Assembly: GCF_052857255.1 (NCBI RefSeq)
Contig: NC_135497.1
Span: 345,749,751 to 345,813,750 of the forward strand
Origin: Amblyomma americanum
Taxonomy: Eukaryota > Arthropoda > Arachnida > Ixodida > Ixodidae
Length of the DNA: 64,000 nucleotides
Direction: 5' to 3'
Shown here: one piece after another, positions 12,892 through 24,729 of the stretch
How positions within the stretch are numbered: position 1 is the first letter of the stretch
Layout: each line of letters begins with the position of its first letter
Position numbers and translations under genes: made by a program
Notes under the pieces: model-generated
Told to the model about the DNA's origin: nothing
Database searches by the model: none
What the model saw: the letters and a program-made list of their open reading frames with translations, nothing else

Positions 12892-12893
12892 TT
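12799..12893. repeat. (ATT)n microsatellite
   Basis: About 31 perfect units. The sequence before it (GACGATAATGAAGGCC) could be the end of a LINE with an (ATT)n tail, but no coding remnant is visible upstream. Confidence 0.97.
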
Positions 12894-13144
12894 GTGCCGT
12901 CAAAATGCAGCTCCCCGGGGTGACATCGCGTTTAGCAAGCCTTGACGCAGCGCCGGATTCTTAGACGACGCTCGCAGGGCTCACCAGCCTTATCAAAAGA
13001 GAAAGTGCTTAGAACACTTTTTTGTTTTTTTTGTATGTACGCATTACGTTTTCTATTCTTTCCTACTTTATTCGCTTCCCTCAAGTATCTTTCTTCTCCC
13101 GAGCCTTTCCTGGCTGACCTTCCGTGTTTTTCAATCTCTCTTCT

Positions 13145-13163
13145 CCCCCCCCCCCCCCCCCCC
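13145..13163 (+). repeat. Poly-C tract (19 C)
   Basis: About 19 C followed by (TCTC). On the minus strand it is a G-run in the Frq intron. Confidence 0.95.
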
Positions 13164-13199
13164 TCTGTCTCTCTCTACTCAGCCTGAACCTCAGAATCT

Positions 13200-16100
13200 G
13201 GCACTCGTGTCCGCATTTCGGTCAGGGCGTGTGGAATAGCTGTTTGAATCTAGCATTTTTTGAACTCAAGTTAATGATCGTTCACTTTTCAAATTCAATG
13301 CGTGAGCCGTGCGCTTTATGGCCTACATTTCGCCTACATGCACTTACGAGTAAAAGCGCCAACCGCGGGTTCCCTGCCCAACACGCGAATGGAAGAAATC
13401 TCCATCCATTTGCAGCGGATTTACGGCCGTGCGAGGAGCTCACGGAAGTGACAGTGACGCTCGCACTAGCACCGTCACGAAAGGAACGAAACAAGCAGCA
13501 TTCAAGCAAGTACCCTATAGCCTGACACCGCTGCTCTCCGTTAAAATCCGCACAGCGGCAATGGCAAAACCTTTTCGACAACCTTTTGTGTGGCATGACA
13601 AGTGATGCCCCAAGACAGGGAGGCGCCATTCACCATGTGCTGATCACACAATTAAGCTAGTGAAACTCAATAATCACACAAAACAGCAAAAGGAACAAAC
13701 TTCCACGGAGCTTTAGCCTTTATTGTTAATAGGTCAGCGGTTGAAGAATGAAGTTTTTGAAAATAGCATAACATGAAATTGACCCACAGCAGAATTCAGA
13801 CATGCTCGTCGCTTCGAATTACGCAGTGTTTCCGAACAACTCCACCAGAAGTGGAAAGCTGCAACACACACACACACAGAAAAAACATTTTGCCCACTGC
13901 TTCGGTTACACACAATGTTCACGACGGGAAGAAACAAATCCTCCATCTTGTTGAGTAATTGCGGCTCATCGCAACCTAAATCTGCTTTTCTTTGAGATCC
14001 CTCCATGCCATATCGCTAAATAATGGGAAAACTTGCGAGAGTACGAGCCGAGGCAGATGTCAGTGTCGGCAATTTAAGACAGAAGGGCCTTAGGTTGAAT
14101 AAAGTACTTTTATACGTGTCGATAATAGCTGGTCATCAAGGCAAGCCTGCGAGCTAGAGAAATACAACAGAGCAAGGGCTCACAAACCGGGGCGTGTGGC
14201 GAAAAGAAGAAAACGCTCGTGTCTATACAAGAGGGCCCAATTTTAATAACTGGGAGAAATCCCCATTCCTCTCTTTACGCCCACAGGGTGTAATATCGGT
14301 AAAACCGAGGCATGACACTACGTGGCGGTTTCCGGGCATCAAGGAAGGAGCGGTACACGAGCAACAAGTTTGGCGCATGGATTAGCTATCCCTTTTAAAA
14401 TAATTTTCCTGCTGATCTCATCTGATTTGCAAGAAACTGCATGTATTTCGCTAAAATGCGCAGTGGTTGCAAACGTCCGGCGGTCATTGAAATCGTCTCC
14501 GAAGATAGGATGCCTCGAGTCCCCCCCCCCCCCTCCTATATGCTATATATTGTTTCTTTGATAAGCCACAGTCACAGCTATAAGTGACCATTGCGTTCTT
14601 ACGTGGGCCTCTTATCCTTACAAGCGGCAGACTTCGAGTTCGCAACCCACTTTTTCCTAAGCATTAAAGGTGGTGTAAATCTATTTTCGGGGTATGAAAC
14701 CTTCAGTCATGTGCGTACTGTTTTCTTTGGGAACTCCTCGGTCCAACCGAGCAAACGGAGGGGCTTCTAAAGGCGCCAAAATTTCCCCACTACGCCGACG
14801 TCGCGTTACACGTTCATGAATACCCGTCAATTTTAGAGCATGAGTGCCTTTAACGGCTGCACCGACGCAATTTTAGTGCGCTGGATTTCGTGCAGCGGTC
14901 TCTCCGCACTGGTGGGCTCGCAATCTGTGGCCACAAGGCCACGGTGGACGTCACGTTGAGCGCCATCACGGCCCGGTGGGGGAGCCATTATAACCCTAAC
15001 TCCGCAACGCAAACTTAACGGCAATGATTTACGCATCATAACGTATATAAAACGACGCTAAAGCCGGAACAGTCCTACAGATCAAGCCGCGAAATGCGCA
15101 TGCCTTACGCCGATTTCAAGTCGAGCGTATTTCAGGCATGTACTGTCAGGCCGGAATAAAACACGAACAGGCCATGGTGGTACTTTTTTACTTTGCAGAG
15201 AGATATTCTTTTAAAAGCGGATGATGAATATGTGCTGCTGGTAGACCTTTAACTAAAAAAACATGAATCAGGAGAGTTGCATCCTACAGCTGAAAGCACA
15301 CGGGCAGAATAATCTGTATTCTTCACAGGCGCTGTTCGCGTTTCATTCCGGCCTGCCTGTACATGTCATGGTTGAGGAGAAAGGGAAAAAAAGCCGCAGA
15401 ATAGCTGCTTGACGCTGCTCCCTTTTCCTCCAGCGCAGCGGACAATACACTGGGGCATTTTCATACTGCAAGATATTTTTTTGTTCCCTGAGAAGGTCTA
15501 CGGCATACTTGACAAAAAGAAGCACGATCGGCTCAAATTTCTACGTCTGAGCTCTTGGCGTCAGGAATGAAACACAGCAGGGCAAATAAGAAATCATCCT
15601 AGAAAATGACACTGACGCTTCAGAAAGAAAAGGTGGAAGATACGACACAGTTACAAAAGTGACAGCACAAAACAAGCAAGTATTAAAATACCTTCCCCTC
15701 TGAAGGTACAGTAACTAAATAAATACTAAACCAAATACTTGCCGTTGTTCTGACCGAAGCAATCAGCTGTAGCAGTTGGACGGCTTATTTATCAGGTGAA
15801 TAAGCAGAGGTTAAAAAAAAAACTTTTTCTTCGACGTGCACGTAATGAGCGATTAATCCTTTCTCATGCAGACGGCCTAAGCCTGTTTCACACGCAAGAG
15901 AAAATGCCAGAGAATCCTGCCGCCGCGGCGGCAAAACCTGTTTTGAGTCGCCGCGGCGATAAGCGGCGAGGTTCCGACACATTGGAAAGTTTCGCTGCGA
16001 CCCGCCGCTCAATCGCTCAGTCGCTTGCATGTGAACCAGCATTTAAGTGCCGCATTCCAACGACAGCAAAAGTTTAGGCATGACGCTGATCACCATCGTT

Positions 16101-19100
16101 GAATGGAGATACCAATGGGAGTAGACATAAAGAAACAAACAGGAAAAAGTTATGGCCAAGTACGCACAACGTTACGGTACTAACCACACCTCATAGCGTT
16201 CGGAGCCGGAAAACTTCTCGCAGCATTTCTTGATGCACTTGTTCTCTTTTCCCGCCCATTAGGATTCCGCGAAGGAATACACGCGTGCGCTCCTGAGCTT
16301 CAGATCAGGTTAGGGTTCTTATTCCATGGCACCGGTAGAAATCCTCCCCGCATCTCGTTTCGCATTCCGTGCGGCTCTAATATGCATGGATTCGTTTACG
16401 AAGAAGCGCGTTGTTTCTTTCCTTCCCCTTATGTCCCCGGTTCCTTTTCCCCGGTTTCTGAACCTAGGCACGTTTAGCCGCGTCCGACCAAAGGCGAGCA
16501 CCGGCCTCGAGTTGGACAGCACAAGCACGTTCAATAAATTAGTGCCTGCGTCGCGCGAACCAGGCCGCCTTTTGTTCCCGAGCGCCGCAAACTCCACTCG
16601 TTCCCCACTGTGGACATTTTTGCATTTTACTCCCGCTACCATCGCAGATTAAGTACGCAAAGTTTCAGCCATGTGCGCGCTCTGCTGCCGTGAATTTTGT
16701 TTTTTCCAAGTTTGTTCGTTATCCCGCACGACAACTAAGAAGCCGTGAGCGAAAGAGCTAATACATACCACGTCAGAATAAATGAGGCGGTACATTTCAA
16801 TTTAGGCTCGTGAATATTGCAGGCTTGAGGGAGATGTCTCGCGGCTTCGACCTGGAGCAAACGTAATTTTCTCGACTGGGTCGCGCGGAATGGCCCCGAG
16901 CGTCCATATATTCGTTTTGCTTTTTTTTTCGTGTATAGGCTCCACTGTTTTGTCAACCTCATTATTCCATTCGATTTATTTGAACATTCTCATCAGCTAA
17001 GAGGAGACCTCACAGGTAAAGATGCGGAGGCTTAGATTTTGGCTAAAAAATAATTAAGGAGTGCATGAATATTACACGAATCTAGGACACTCAGCCACTG
17101 TTCTGTACGGGGCACGTGGAAAATTTCGATTACTATTATGCCCAACTAAAGTCTGCCCACTCCTGCGCCAAAATCAGGCCCAGCCAACATTCCGATTAAG
17201 GCCCACCAACTCTTTTGTTACTAACGCACTTGCAACGGCACAGAAGCATGCATTTTCCATAGCTTCCGAAAGGTATAGTCCTCGCGCGAATTGAACCTTA
17301 TCGCGTTGGTTCGGGGAAAATTGGACGAAAAACATTTTCCTGGGGTGACGGTCTATTAAACCGCAATAGAAATGAGGCGCACGTAAGAGGAATCCTTCGG
17401 CTAGCTAAACTAATATATTCTCTCAGCCTTCTTGCTACGATAAACTGCGCAAAAGCCCTTCAATCCGAGTGTGTTAAGTCTGAAGCGATCACATTGAAAT
17501 TGCTTCAGACTGCACCTTTGCCAACATTAACGTTCCGATTGTTCGCTTTTTGCGCATAAATGGAAGCATAAAGCAATCGGTATCTGGAAGGAATTACAAT
17601 GCAGAATGTGAATGGGGAAAGCGGTCAATGAATACGCCCATGATTGCTTATAAAGTGTGGTTCAGTGAAGCCCGTCAGTAAGATTGAAAAATAGGCTTAC
17701 TGACATATACGAACGGCATTCTCCGGCGCAGTAATACCAGTGGCGGTGGACGTAAGCAAATGTGCTAATTTTATGAGAAACCGCTCGGCTGCGGAGCGCG
17801 CTCAGCCACACCCACCAGTTCACGTCGCATGAGCTTCCTGTTCGACCTGGGCTGGGCGGCTTGAGCAGCGAGCTGTGGCGAACTCAGCAGCAGCTTCTGG
17901 CTCTCAACATTGCGCGCACGCAATTTTTAGCATGAACATAGGCCAATTTGGAGTGAAATTGATAAATTAATCAATGGCAATTAAGCATAATAAAGAAGAT
18001 TTTATTATGCTTTTTTACACGGCGTCGCTGCATACGCATTATGGCGATTAGCAAAATGGCGTTTTTACTTTTGGCTTTACTTAAGTGTGTCATCTAAAAG
18101 TAAGTATATCAGCTTCAGTTTTCATCGTCTGGGTGGAAATGAGAGACAGAAACGTATGAACTTGGTGTGCGGCGAAGATCAGCCACTTCTAAGAGCCGGT
18201 TTTGCGCCCAGTGGGGGCCCATGATCTAAACATTGCCTCCTGATCCCAGCACGTGCTCTACTAAAGTACATTTTGTTATCCGTACTGTCAAACCAGCAGC
18301 CGTGCCGCTGCCAGCCATTATTTGTATATCTTGCCTTCAGCGACGAGGTAAAATGAAGCGCATGCTGGCGGGTCCATCTTTTCAGGATAAACTATATAAG
18401 CCAGTGCATTGAATTTCGCGCTGTAGACCCAATCGCCCGATATTGGAAATGGTTTGTTCCACACTGGTCCTTCGCAGGACCGGCCTTTGCCCATGCGTTC
18501 CCAATATTGGCCCCATTAACTGTGCTGCCTGGGCGGGTGACGGTGCAAAGCTTCGCCGGCGAAATTTTTTTTTTGATGGTATTTCCTGCGCTCCCCTCAT
18601 GTGCTGTATTTAGCTTTTGCGCTGAAAGAGCTTGACATATTCTCGTGGTGCGGCGCTAATGATATGGATTTTAATTTGGGCTTCGAAAATTGATACGGAT
18701 CGGTTTGTCTGTTTACAAACATCTCATTGAAAACGCCAAACAAAGCGTACGCAAATTGAAAACATTTAGAGAGGGTAAAGTTTGATTCTTTGGGTAACTA
18801 GTGGGATTGTTGAAATGACTAACACACGCCGTAGCTGGAAGTTTGCTCAGGCGAATATTACCTCCTTTTCAACGACCTTATTTTTTGACACAGCTTAAAC
18901 GGCGCTGAGACACGAAGCATACAGGATTTTTACAGCGTTAGTCGTGTAGAGGAAAGCATCCCGACCACAGCCAGAAGCTAAGCCCAGTTGAAAAACATGC
19001 GCGCTTGCAAGAGCATCTTCGTTTGTCCCTATGCAACGTACTGATCTCTCCCGTGGTGACGTTGCAGGTCAGCCCAGATCGCTGGCCAAGAGCCCTTGTT

Positions 19101-21700
19101 TGAATATATGATATATTTATTTCTTTATTTCTGGCTGGGTTCCTACAAAGTCTTGCGACTTCTCGTCGCTAATAAAAAAAAAGGGTCAGAGTGCTATTTC
19201 TTAAGATCGGCTTCCTTCTACAAAGCTCATTTTGCGCTTGCAAATTCTTTCCATCGTTCTTTTCTATGCTAGCATTCACTGTCATTATCATGCTTAAAGC
19301 GTAGAAGATACACAGAAGAGGAAGACAATTCGTTGTCATTCCCATCCTGATCCAGCATCCTACACGTCAACTTGCGGAATTCCTTGCACGCATTTTCACG
19401 CGAAGGAATCAAGTGCAGTGAAGGAATTACGGACCGCGCTAGAGAAATTCTGCCTGCGAAGGAATGATTATAACGATGGTGCAGACATAACGCAAGCTTC
19501 AAACCGTCGCGCAGTCTACACATCACATTCGGAGATAGCAAGAACAGCGAAGAACATGACGTATACACGTTGCCGAAGTAGGCCGAGGTATAAAAAACGC
19601 CAACGCATTCCAGTAGACCATCGCGAGCCTCGCGGCGAGCTTCCGTTGAAAAACAAAACGAAATGAAAGGCCTGTCAACATCGCCTATCACTGCATGATG
19701 AACTATCGCGATCAAAATACTGCGGAGCGAGTATTCTCGAGAAAAAAAATCATTCCAGCTCAACCTCGCAACCTAGTCGAGTGGTATTGTTACCAGTGGA
19801 TAGAGCATGCATTTCTCTTCATACACTGACACATTTCAGGCCACTGGATTACGGGACCGCGCCGAAAACAAATTTTCTTCCGCACGCTCACGTCCCGTAA
19901 ACTTCTGAGCGTGGTAGTACACGAGCTCAGCAGGACTCTGCAAAAACGCTTCGCTGAAGGCAGTTGTCGTAAATCGGTGGATTTGTATCCAGGAAGTAAG
20001 TATTTCATCGACCAAAAAGTTGCGCCATCACATAGAGAAAAAAAAAATACTCATACGCCGCTTCAGAAACGAAACCAGAGCTCAAACTCCCTCTGAAACC
20101 GACCGTGTAGGCGGTCTCATGCGGCTAGCCAGACTCGAGTGATTATGAAATTACCCAAACGCGACCTAGTTGCGCCACGCAAGGGAAACGATTACAGCGC
20201 TAACTGAAGCCGCCGTTTCACAGCGCGCGGACCCGGTAATCAGTTTAGCCGCGGTAATCCACCGCGTACACGGTTTCACCCGCGACGCATAACACACACT
20301 CTCAGGATGCGTGCGTGTATGCCCCAAATTTTGCAACCCGTAACGCAAAATCAAACTCGTTGCGCTACACGCGGAGACATTTTGCAGCGAGCGCTCGCAT
20401 GATATCGAATGAACGCAGGCTTGCGCGGTGTCGCGTTGGACGCAAGCGGTCTCGGCACTACCGCGGCAAATGTGGACATGTGGAATATAAGCCTGCCAGG
20501 TCGCTGGGGGTACCAAGGCCGTTGGTCCGCATGCGTGCATCGAATGACTCTGGAAGTCAGTGAAGGTGGAAAGAGCGACGCGCATAAAACGTGCATTAAG
20601 GACTGGTGATGTTTGAAGACGGCTAGTATAGAGGACATGTTTTCTTCGGTCTGCCTAAATGAATAAAATGCAATAGATCACTTAAATTACGGTAGTTAAG
20701 CCTGAACATATCGCTTTCATATATATTTTCACTGTAGAGGTTTCTGCAGTAGTTTTCGAAGCACGGAAGGCACGAAAAAATTGAATTTCTTCTCTACTTG
20801 GAGGCGCTCTTTGCAGCTAAAGGTTGCACTCTGGAGGCCACGCAGGAAGTTCAAAGCACACCCCTTCAGTTCACTACTGCACGTTTTGACTGTAGTTAAA
20901 TTAAGTTTCTACGTCGCTTCCTTGTGCTGACAACATCTGAGGGAACCTCTACACTCGCAAGCAACGTGAAAGATGAAAGGAAACACTTCATTGGCAGTAA
21001 AGATCCGGTCTTTTTACGTATGCACAGAATTTGAGAAAGCAGTCCGGGTAAACTTGGTAAAAAAATATTTGTGATGAAAGCAGATCATGAAACCTCTCCT
21101 CTGTTTTTGAGATACGCTATCGAGACTGCCGTTTCTTAGCCTCATGGGGCCTAGAAATTAGATGCAGAAACTCAAAGCAGACCTGAGTATAGGTTTTTAA
21201 GGTTTGCCGCGGGATTTTCTGTATAATTGGTTTATCCGCTATGTAAATTTAAAGTTCACAGTCCTTTGCGTTTCATTTATTTAACATGTTCTTTGTTGTC
21301 GAGGCGTTAGTGCGACGTAAAAGTGAGACTGTGTTGATTTCCTCTGAAGTAAGGTCATAAACCGCATTTTTTTCACTCGCGAGGGTGGCGACGATTTTCT
21401 TCAGTCAATTGTGTCTCCATGTGAGGTGAATTTGGTTTAACGATTTCAGGAGGCTAAAAAAACGTGCTGTAAGGGTAAGTGGCCTACCAAACGCTAGGCA
21501 CAAAAGCATCAGCAGTGAAGTTTGTGAGTGTGGTTGGCAGCTGGCATGGACATCAAGCCTCAGCTTTGGCTGGGAAAAAGTGTTGACATCAACTCCGGCG
21601 CCGAATGACAATGCCTATAGCGCTCTAGGCAAGCACACACAGAGCGGTAAAAAAAAACAAAAGCACTAGATACGCAGGGAAATTGTGGCGGTTATCGCAG
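13200..21700. other. Large-intron stretch without recognisable features
   Basis: Only minor items are seen: a poly-C tract, an (AC)n run near 13865, a 10-bp stem with 15-nt loop at 17477-17511, and a CpG-richer stretch at 20150-20540. No exon, RNA gene or transposon was identified. Confidence 0.6.
14521..14533 (+). repeat. Poly-C tract (13 C)
   Basis: Thirteen C, again G on the Frq sense strand. Confidence 0.95.
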
Positions 21701-21705
21701 AAAGG

Positions 21706-21950
21706 GGCCGCCGCAGTGGCTCAGTGGTTATGGCACTCGGCTGCTGGCCTGAAAGACGTGGGTTCGATCCCGGCCGCGGCGGTTGAATTTCGATGAAGGC
21801 GAAATTCTATAGGCCCGTGTGCTGTGAGATGTAAGTGTCGTTAAAGAACCCCAGGTGGTCGACATTTCCGGAGCCCTCCACTACGGCGTCCCTTATAGCC
21901 GAGTCGCTTTGCGACGTTAGCCTCCCATAAACCATAAACTATACCATAAA
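21706..21950 (+). mobile_element. tRNA-derived SINE (Ruka-like), full length
   Basis: The copy starts GGCCGCCGCAGTGGCTCAGTGG. It has a pol III A box (TGGCTCAGTGG, 21717-21727) and a perfect B box (GGTTCGATCC, 21761-21770). A tRNA-unrelated body follows with conserved blocks CGAAATTCTATAGGCCCGTG, CCCCAGGTGGTCGA and ACTACGGCGTCCC. It ends in ATAAACCATAAACT. The same body recurs at 22366, 28616, 48297 and 62709, which defines the family internally. The name is from recall of an ixodid SINE family and was not checked. Confidence 0.85.
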
Positions 21951-22365
21951 GGGGGCAAGTAGGCGCCAAAAATTACTACTTAGATTAAGACACTGAACAG
22001 AAAAAAGCAAAAATAAAGTGATAGAATCTTACGTGCACAAAATGCACTTGAGCGTTCGAATTTCTACCACTCGGTGTGCTTCAGTGTCCACCGAATTTTG
22101 GTGCAGAAGCTTTCAACGAAAACGCGGTCAGCGTGGCAAGAAACTGAACGAGCGAACTTGAGCTCAGTATAGCAGAGCGCGTTTGGCGCCGAAGCTTCCG
22201 CGATGCATAGATCTAAGTGCGCGAATTCAGTTCTTTATAATGTACACCACATAACTACATTACGGCTGCGGAACGCAGGCAATGCGAAATCGAGGTTACA
22301 TTTCGCAAATTCCGCTTAGGACAAAAGTACACTTTCAGTTTCTGCCCTAATGAACTCAACCATTG

Positions 22366-22554
22366 TATGGTTTGGTTTGGTTTATGTGGGTTTAACGTCC
22401 CAAAGCGACACAGGCTATGAGAGACGCCGTAGTGAAGGGCTCCGGAAATTTCGACCACCTGGGGTTCTTTTACGTGCACTGACATCGCACAGCACACGGG
22501 CCTCTAGAATTTCGCCTCCATCGAAATTCGACCGCCGCGGCCGGGATCGATCAA
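22366..22554 (-). mobile_element. tRNA-derived SINE, 5'-truncated
   Basis: This minus-strand copy runs from the 3' end (TGGTTTGGTTTATG on the plus strand) through the shared body and stops inside the B box at about 22554. The A box half is missing. Body blocks match the 21706 copy, which lies only 400 bp away in the opposite orientation, so the pair forms an inverted repeat. Confidence 0.85.
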
Positions 22555-22729
22555 CCATTGCATGGAGCTTAACGTTTAAGTCTACGAGCTACAGAGCTTA
22601 GAGCTTTTAATCGCGTGCATGAGTCCTTTCTCCAAAAGCGGGTTTTGATTGCTCAATGTTGTGAAGCTTCAGCTTACTTTCAATTGGAACGCTTGAAAAA
22701 AAAAATTAATTGGGTCTGACTCAACCACA

Positions 22730-22733
<4 letters not shown>

Positions 22734-22762
<29 letters not shown>

Positions 22763-23310
22763 TGTATGTATGTATGTATGTATGTATGTATGTATGTATG
22801 TATGTATGTATGTATGTATGTATGTATGTATGTATGTATGTATGTATGTATGTATGTATGTATGTATGTATGTATGTATGTATGTATGTATGTATGTATG
22901 TATGTATGTATGTATGTATGTATGTATGTATGTATGTATGTATGTATGTATGTATGTATGTATGTATGTATGTATGTATGTATGTATGTATGTATGTATG
23001 TATGTATGTATGTATGTATGTATGTATGTATGTATGTATGTATGTATGTATGTATGTATGTATGTATGTATGTATGTATGTATGTATGTATGTATGTATG
23101 TATGTATGTATGTATGTATGTATGTATGTATGTATGTATGTATGTATGTATGTATGTATGTATGTATGTATGTATGTATGTATGTATGTATGTATGTATG
23201 TATGTATGTATGTATGTATGTATGTATGTATGTATGTATGTATGTATGTATGTATGTATGTATGTATGTATGTATGTATGTATGTATGTATGTATGTATG
23301 TATGTATGTA
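22734..23310. repeat. (ATGT)n microsatellite, about 144 units
   Basis: About 577 bp of uninterrupted TATG/ATGT repeat. A transitional block of CGCA/CGTA/TGCA units (23311-23351) joins it to a (ATGG)n array. Because the unit is 4 bp, all plus frames and two minus frames stay open as MYVC or YIHT repeats; none is a gene. Confidence 0.98.
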
Positions 23311-23351
23311 CGCACGCACGTTACGTACGTACGTACGTATGCATGTATGCA

Positions 23352-23431
23352 TGTATGGATGGATGGATGGATGGATGGATGGATGGATGGATGGATGGAT
23401 GGATGGATGGATGGATGGATGGATGGATGGA
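23352..23431. repeat. (ATGG)n microsatellite, about 20 units
   Basis: This is a perfect GGAT/ATGG array directly beside the 3' end of the minus-strand LINE fragment at 23432, where it would be the (CCAT)n tail. Confidence 0.95.
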
Positions 23432-24000
23432 TACGGCTGAACCCTTTAAATCGGGCGGTGGCTCAAGCCACCTAGCCATGACGTATGAAATTTTACTCTT
23501 CTCTTGATTTTAGCCACCAATCAGATAACCTTCGCTTGGTTATTTCTACCCGCTTAAAATCTGCTTTCCCTTCACTGTCCTTAAACCCCAATGCCTTGGG
23601 TAAGTCAGCCCCGCTGCCTTCCACTGCAGGGTGAAGCCCTTTACAGAAAAGTATCAAGTGTTGAGCCGTTTCCTCCTCCTCTCCGCACGCAACTCACAAT
23701 GTGTCTATCTCATGGTACCTGACTCTATATGTCTTAGTCCGTAAAACTCCCGTCCTGGCCTCAAACAACAAAGAGCTTCCCCTACAATTATCATATTTTC
23801 TTTGGCAATTTCCTGCTTAGAAATCCTGTATGTTCCCCGTGCTGATTTCGTCAGCATCCCTGTTTAACACAGAGCTCTCTCTGTTTCTTTAACCTTTTTC
23901 TTAACCAATAATTGCTGATTTGCCCCCTACTGCTGTCCACATTCACTGACGGCAGCGCCATCTCCTGCCTTTCTAGATTATGACATAACGAACGTATACG
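23432..24000 (-). mobile_element. LINE 3' fragment with C-terminal Cys/His motif and (CCAT)n tail
   Basis: On the minus strand, just upstream of the (ATGG)n repeat, a decayed frame reads CGEEEETAQHLILFCKGL, then DLPKALGFKD and RRLSDWWLKS. The C-x-E-x3-T-x2-H-x4-C arrangement is the zinc-finger-like end of many LINE ORF2 proteins. The coding fragment stops about 70 bp from a (ATGG)n array (23352-23431). On the element's own strand that array is a (CCAT)n tail, the expected 3' end. Internal stops show it is dead. The upstream boundary near 24000 is a guess. Confidence 0.6.
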
Positions 24001-24583
24001 GCTCCCCGGCAATCACCGGACCTGCCGAGGACTTCTATCATAGCACGGAATGTTTCTTTTACACTCTTTTCGGTTGTCTCCTGCCCTCCACCGCACAAGG
24101 TCTCGCGTTTTCGAGTGCAGCGAATGAATCGGAGTAGGCTGAACACGCCATGAGCTGAACAGAAAACCGGTAGTCCGTTATGGAATGGAACCTGTAACCA
24201 TGCAGGGGACATGGATCTGGCGGATTCTCAAGGATGGGGCAAGCCACTAATGGTGGAGGAAAGGTTAATTAGGACTTTGGAGGTGGCCGCTGTCTCATAG
24301 TGGGTGTAACTCAGCTAATTACGATATTGATGACAATGGAAGCAGGCTACAGTGAGTGATGCAGTCGTATCCCGTTACATGTAATAATAGCAGGCCTAAT
24401 TTACTTGTTTACTCACTCAATTACCGACATCGTTCTACTTCATTCATTATACCCTCAGCGGCACAAAGGCATTACGACGGCTCTGCTTAAGGAAAAAGTT
24501 CCTGAGTATATGTTAGCTGATTATTGCACACGACGGTGGTGTAAATACTCTGATATGAGGGATTTCACATCTCAAAGCTCCAC

Positions 24584-24728
24584 TTGTGTTATGAGAGAGA
24601 GGAGGGATTCGATTCAATGTCGATCACGTGGTGTTTTTAAACACGTTCTGACATCGCACGGAGATTCTATCTCACAACTTTGGGCTCAGCAGCCGAACGC
24701 CATAGTCAATGAGTCACCGCGGAGGGTT
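24584..24728 (-). mobile_element. Decayed tRNA-derived SINE with internal deletion
   Basis: The plus strand shows TCTGACATCGCAC, then CAGCAGCCGAACGCCATAG and GAGTCACCGCGGAGG. These are the body and head of the minus-strand SINE with the part between them, including the B box, mostly lost or scrambled. Confidence 0.6.
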
Positions 24729-24729
24729 T

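Noticed and set aside
21706..21780. tRNA gene
   Set aside because: A and B boxes are present but the rest does not form a tRNA and the body is shared by other copies; it is a SINE head.
22669..23507. Open frames of up to 265 codons on both strands (MYVC and YIHT repeats)
   Set aside because: They are products of the (ATGT)n microsatellite, which has no stop codons in most frames.
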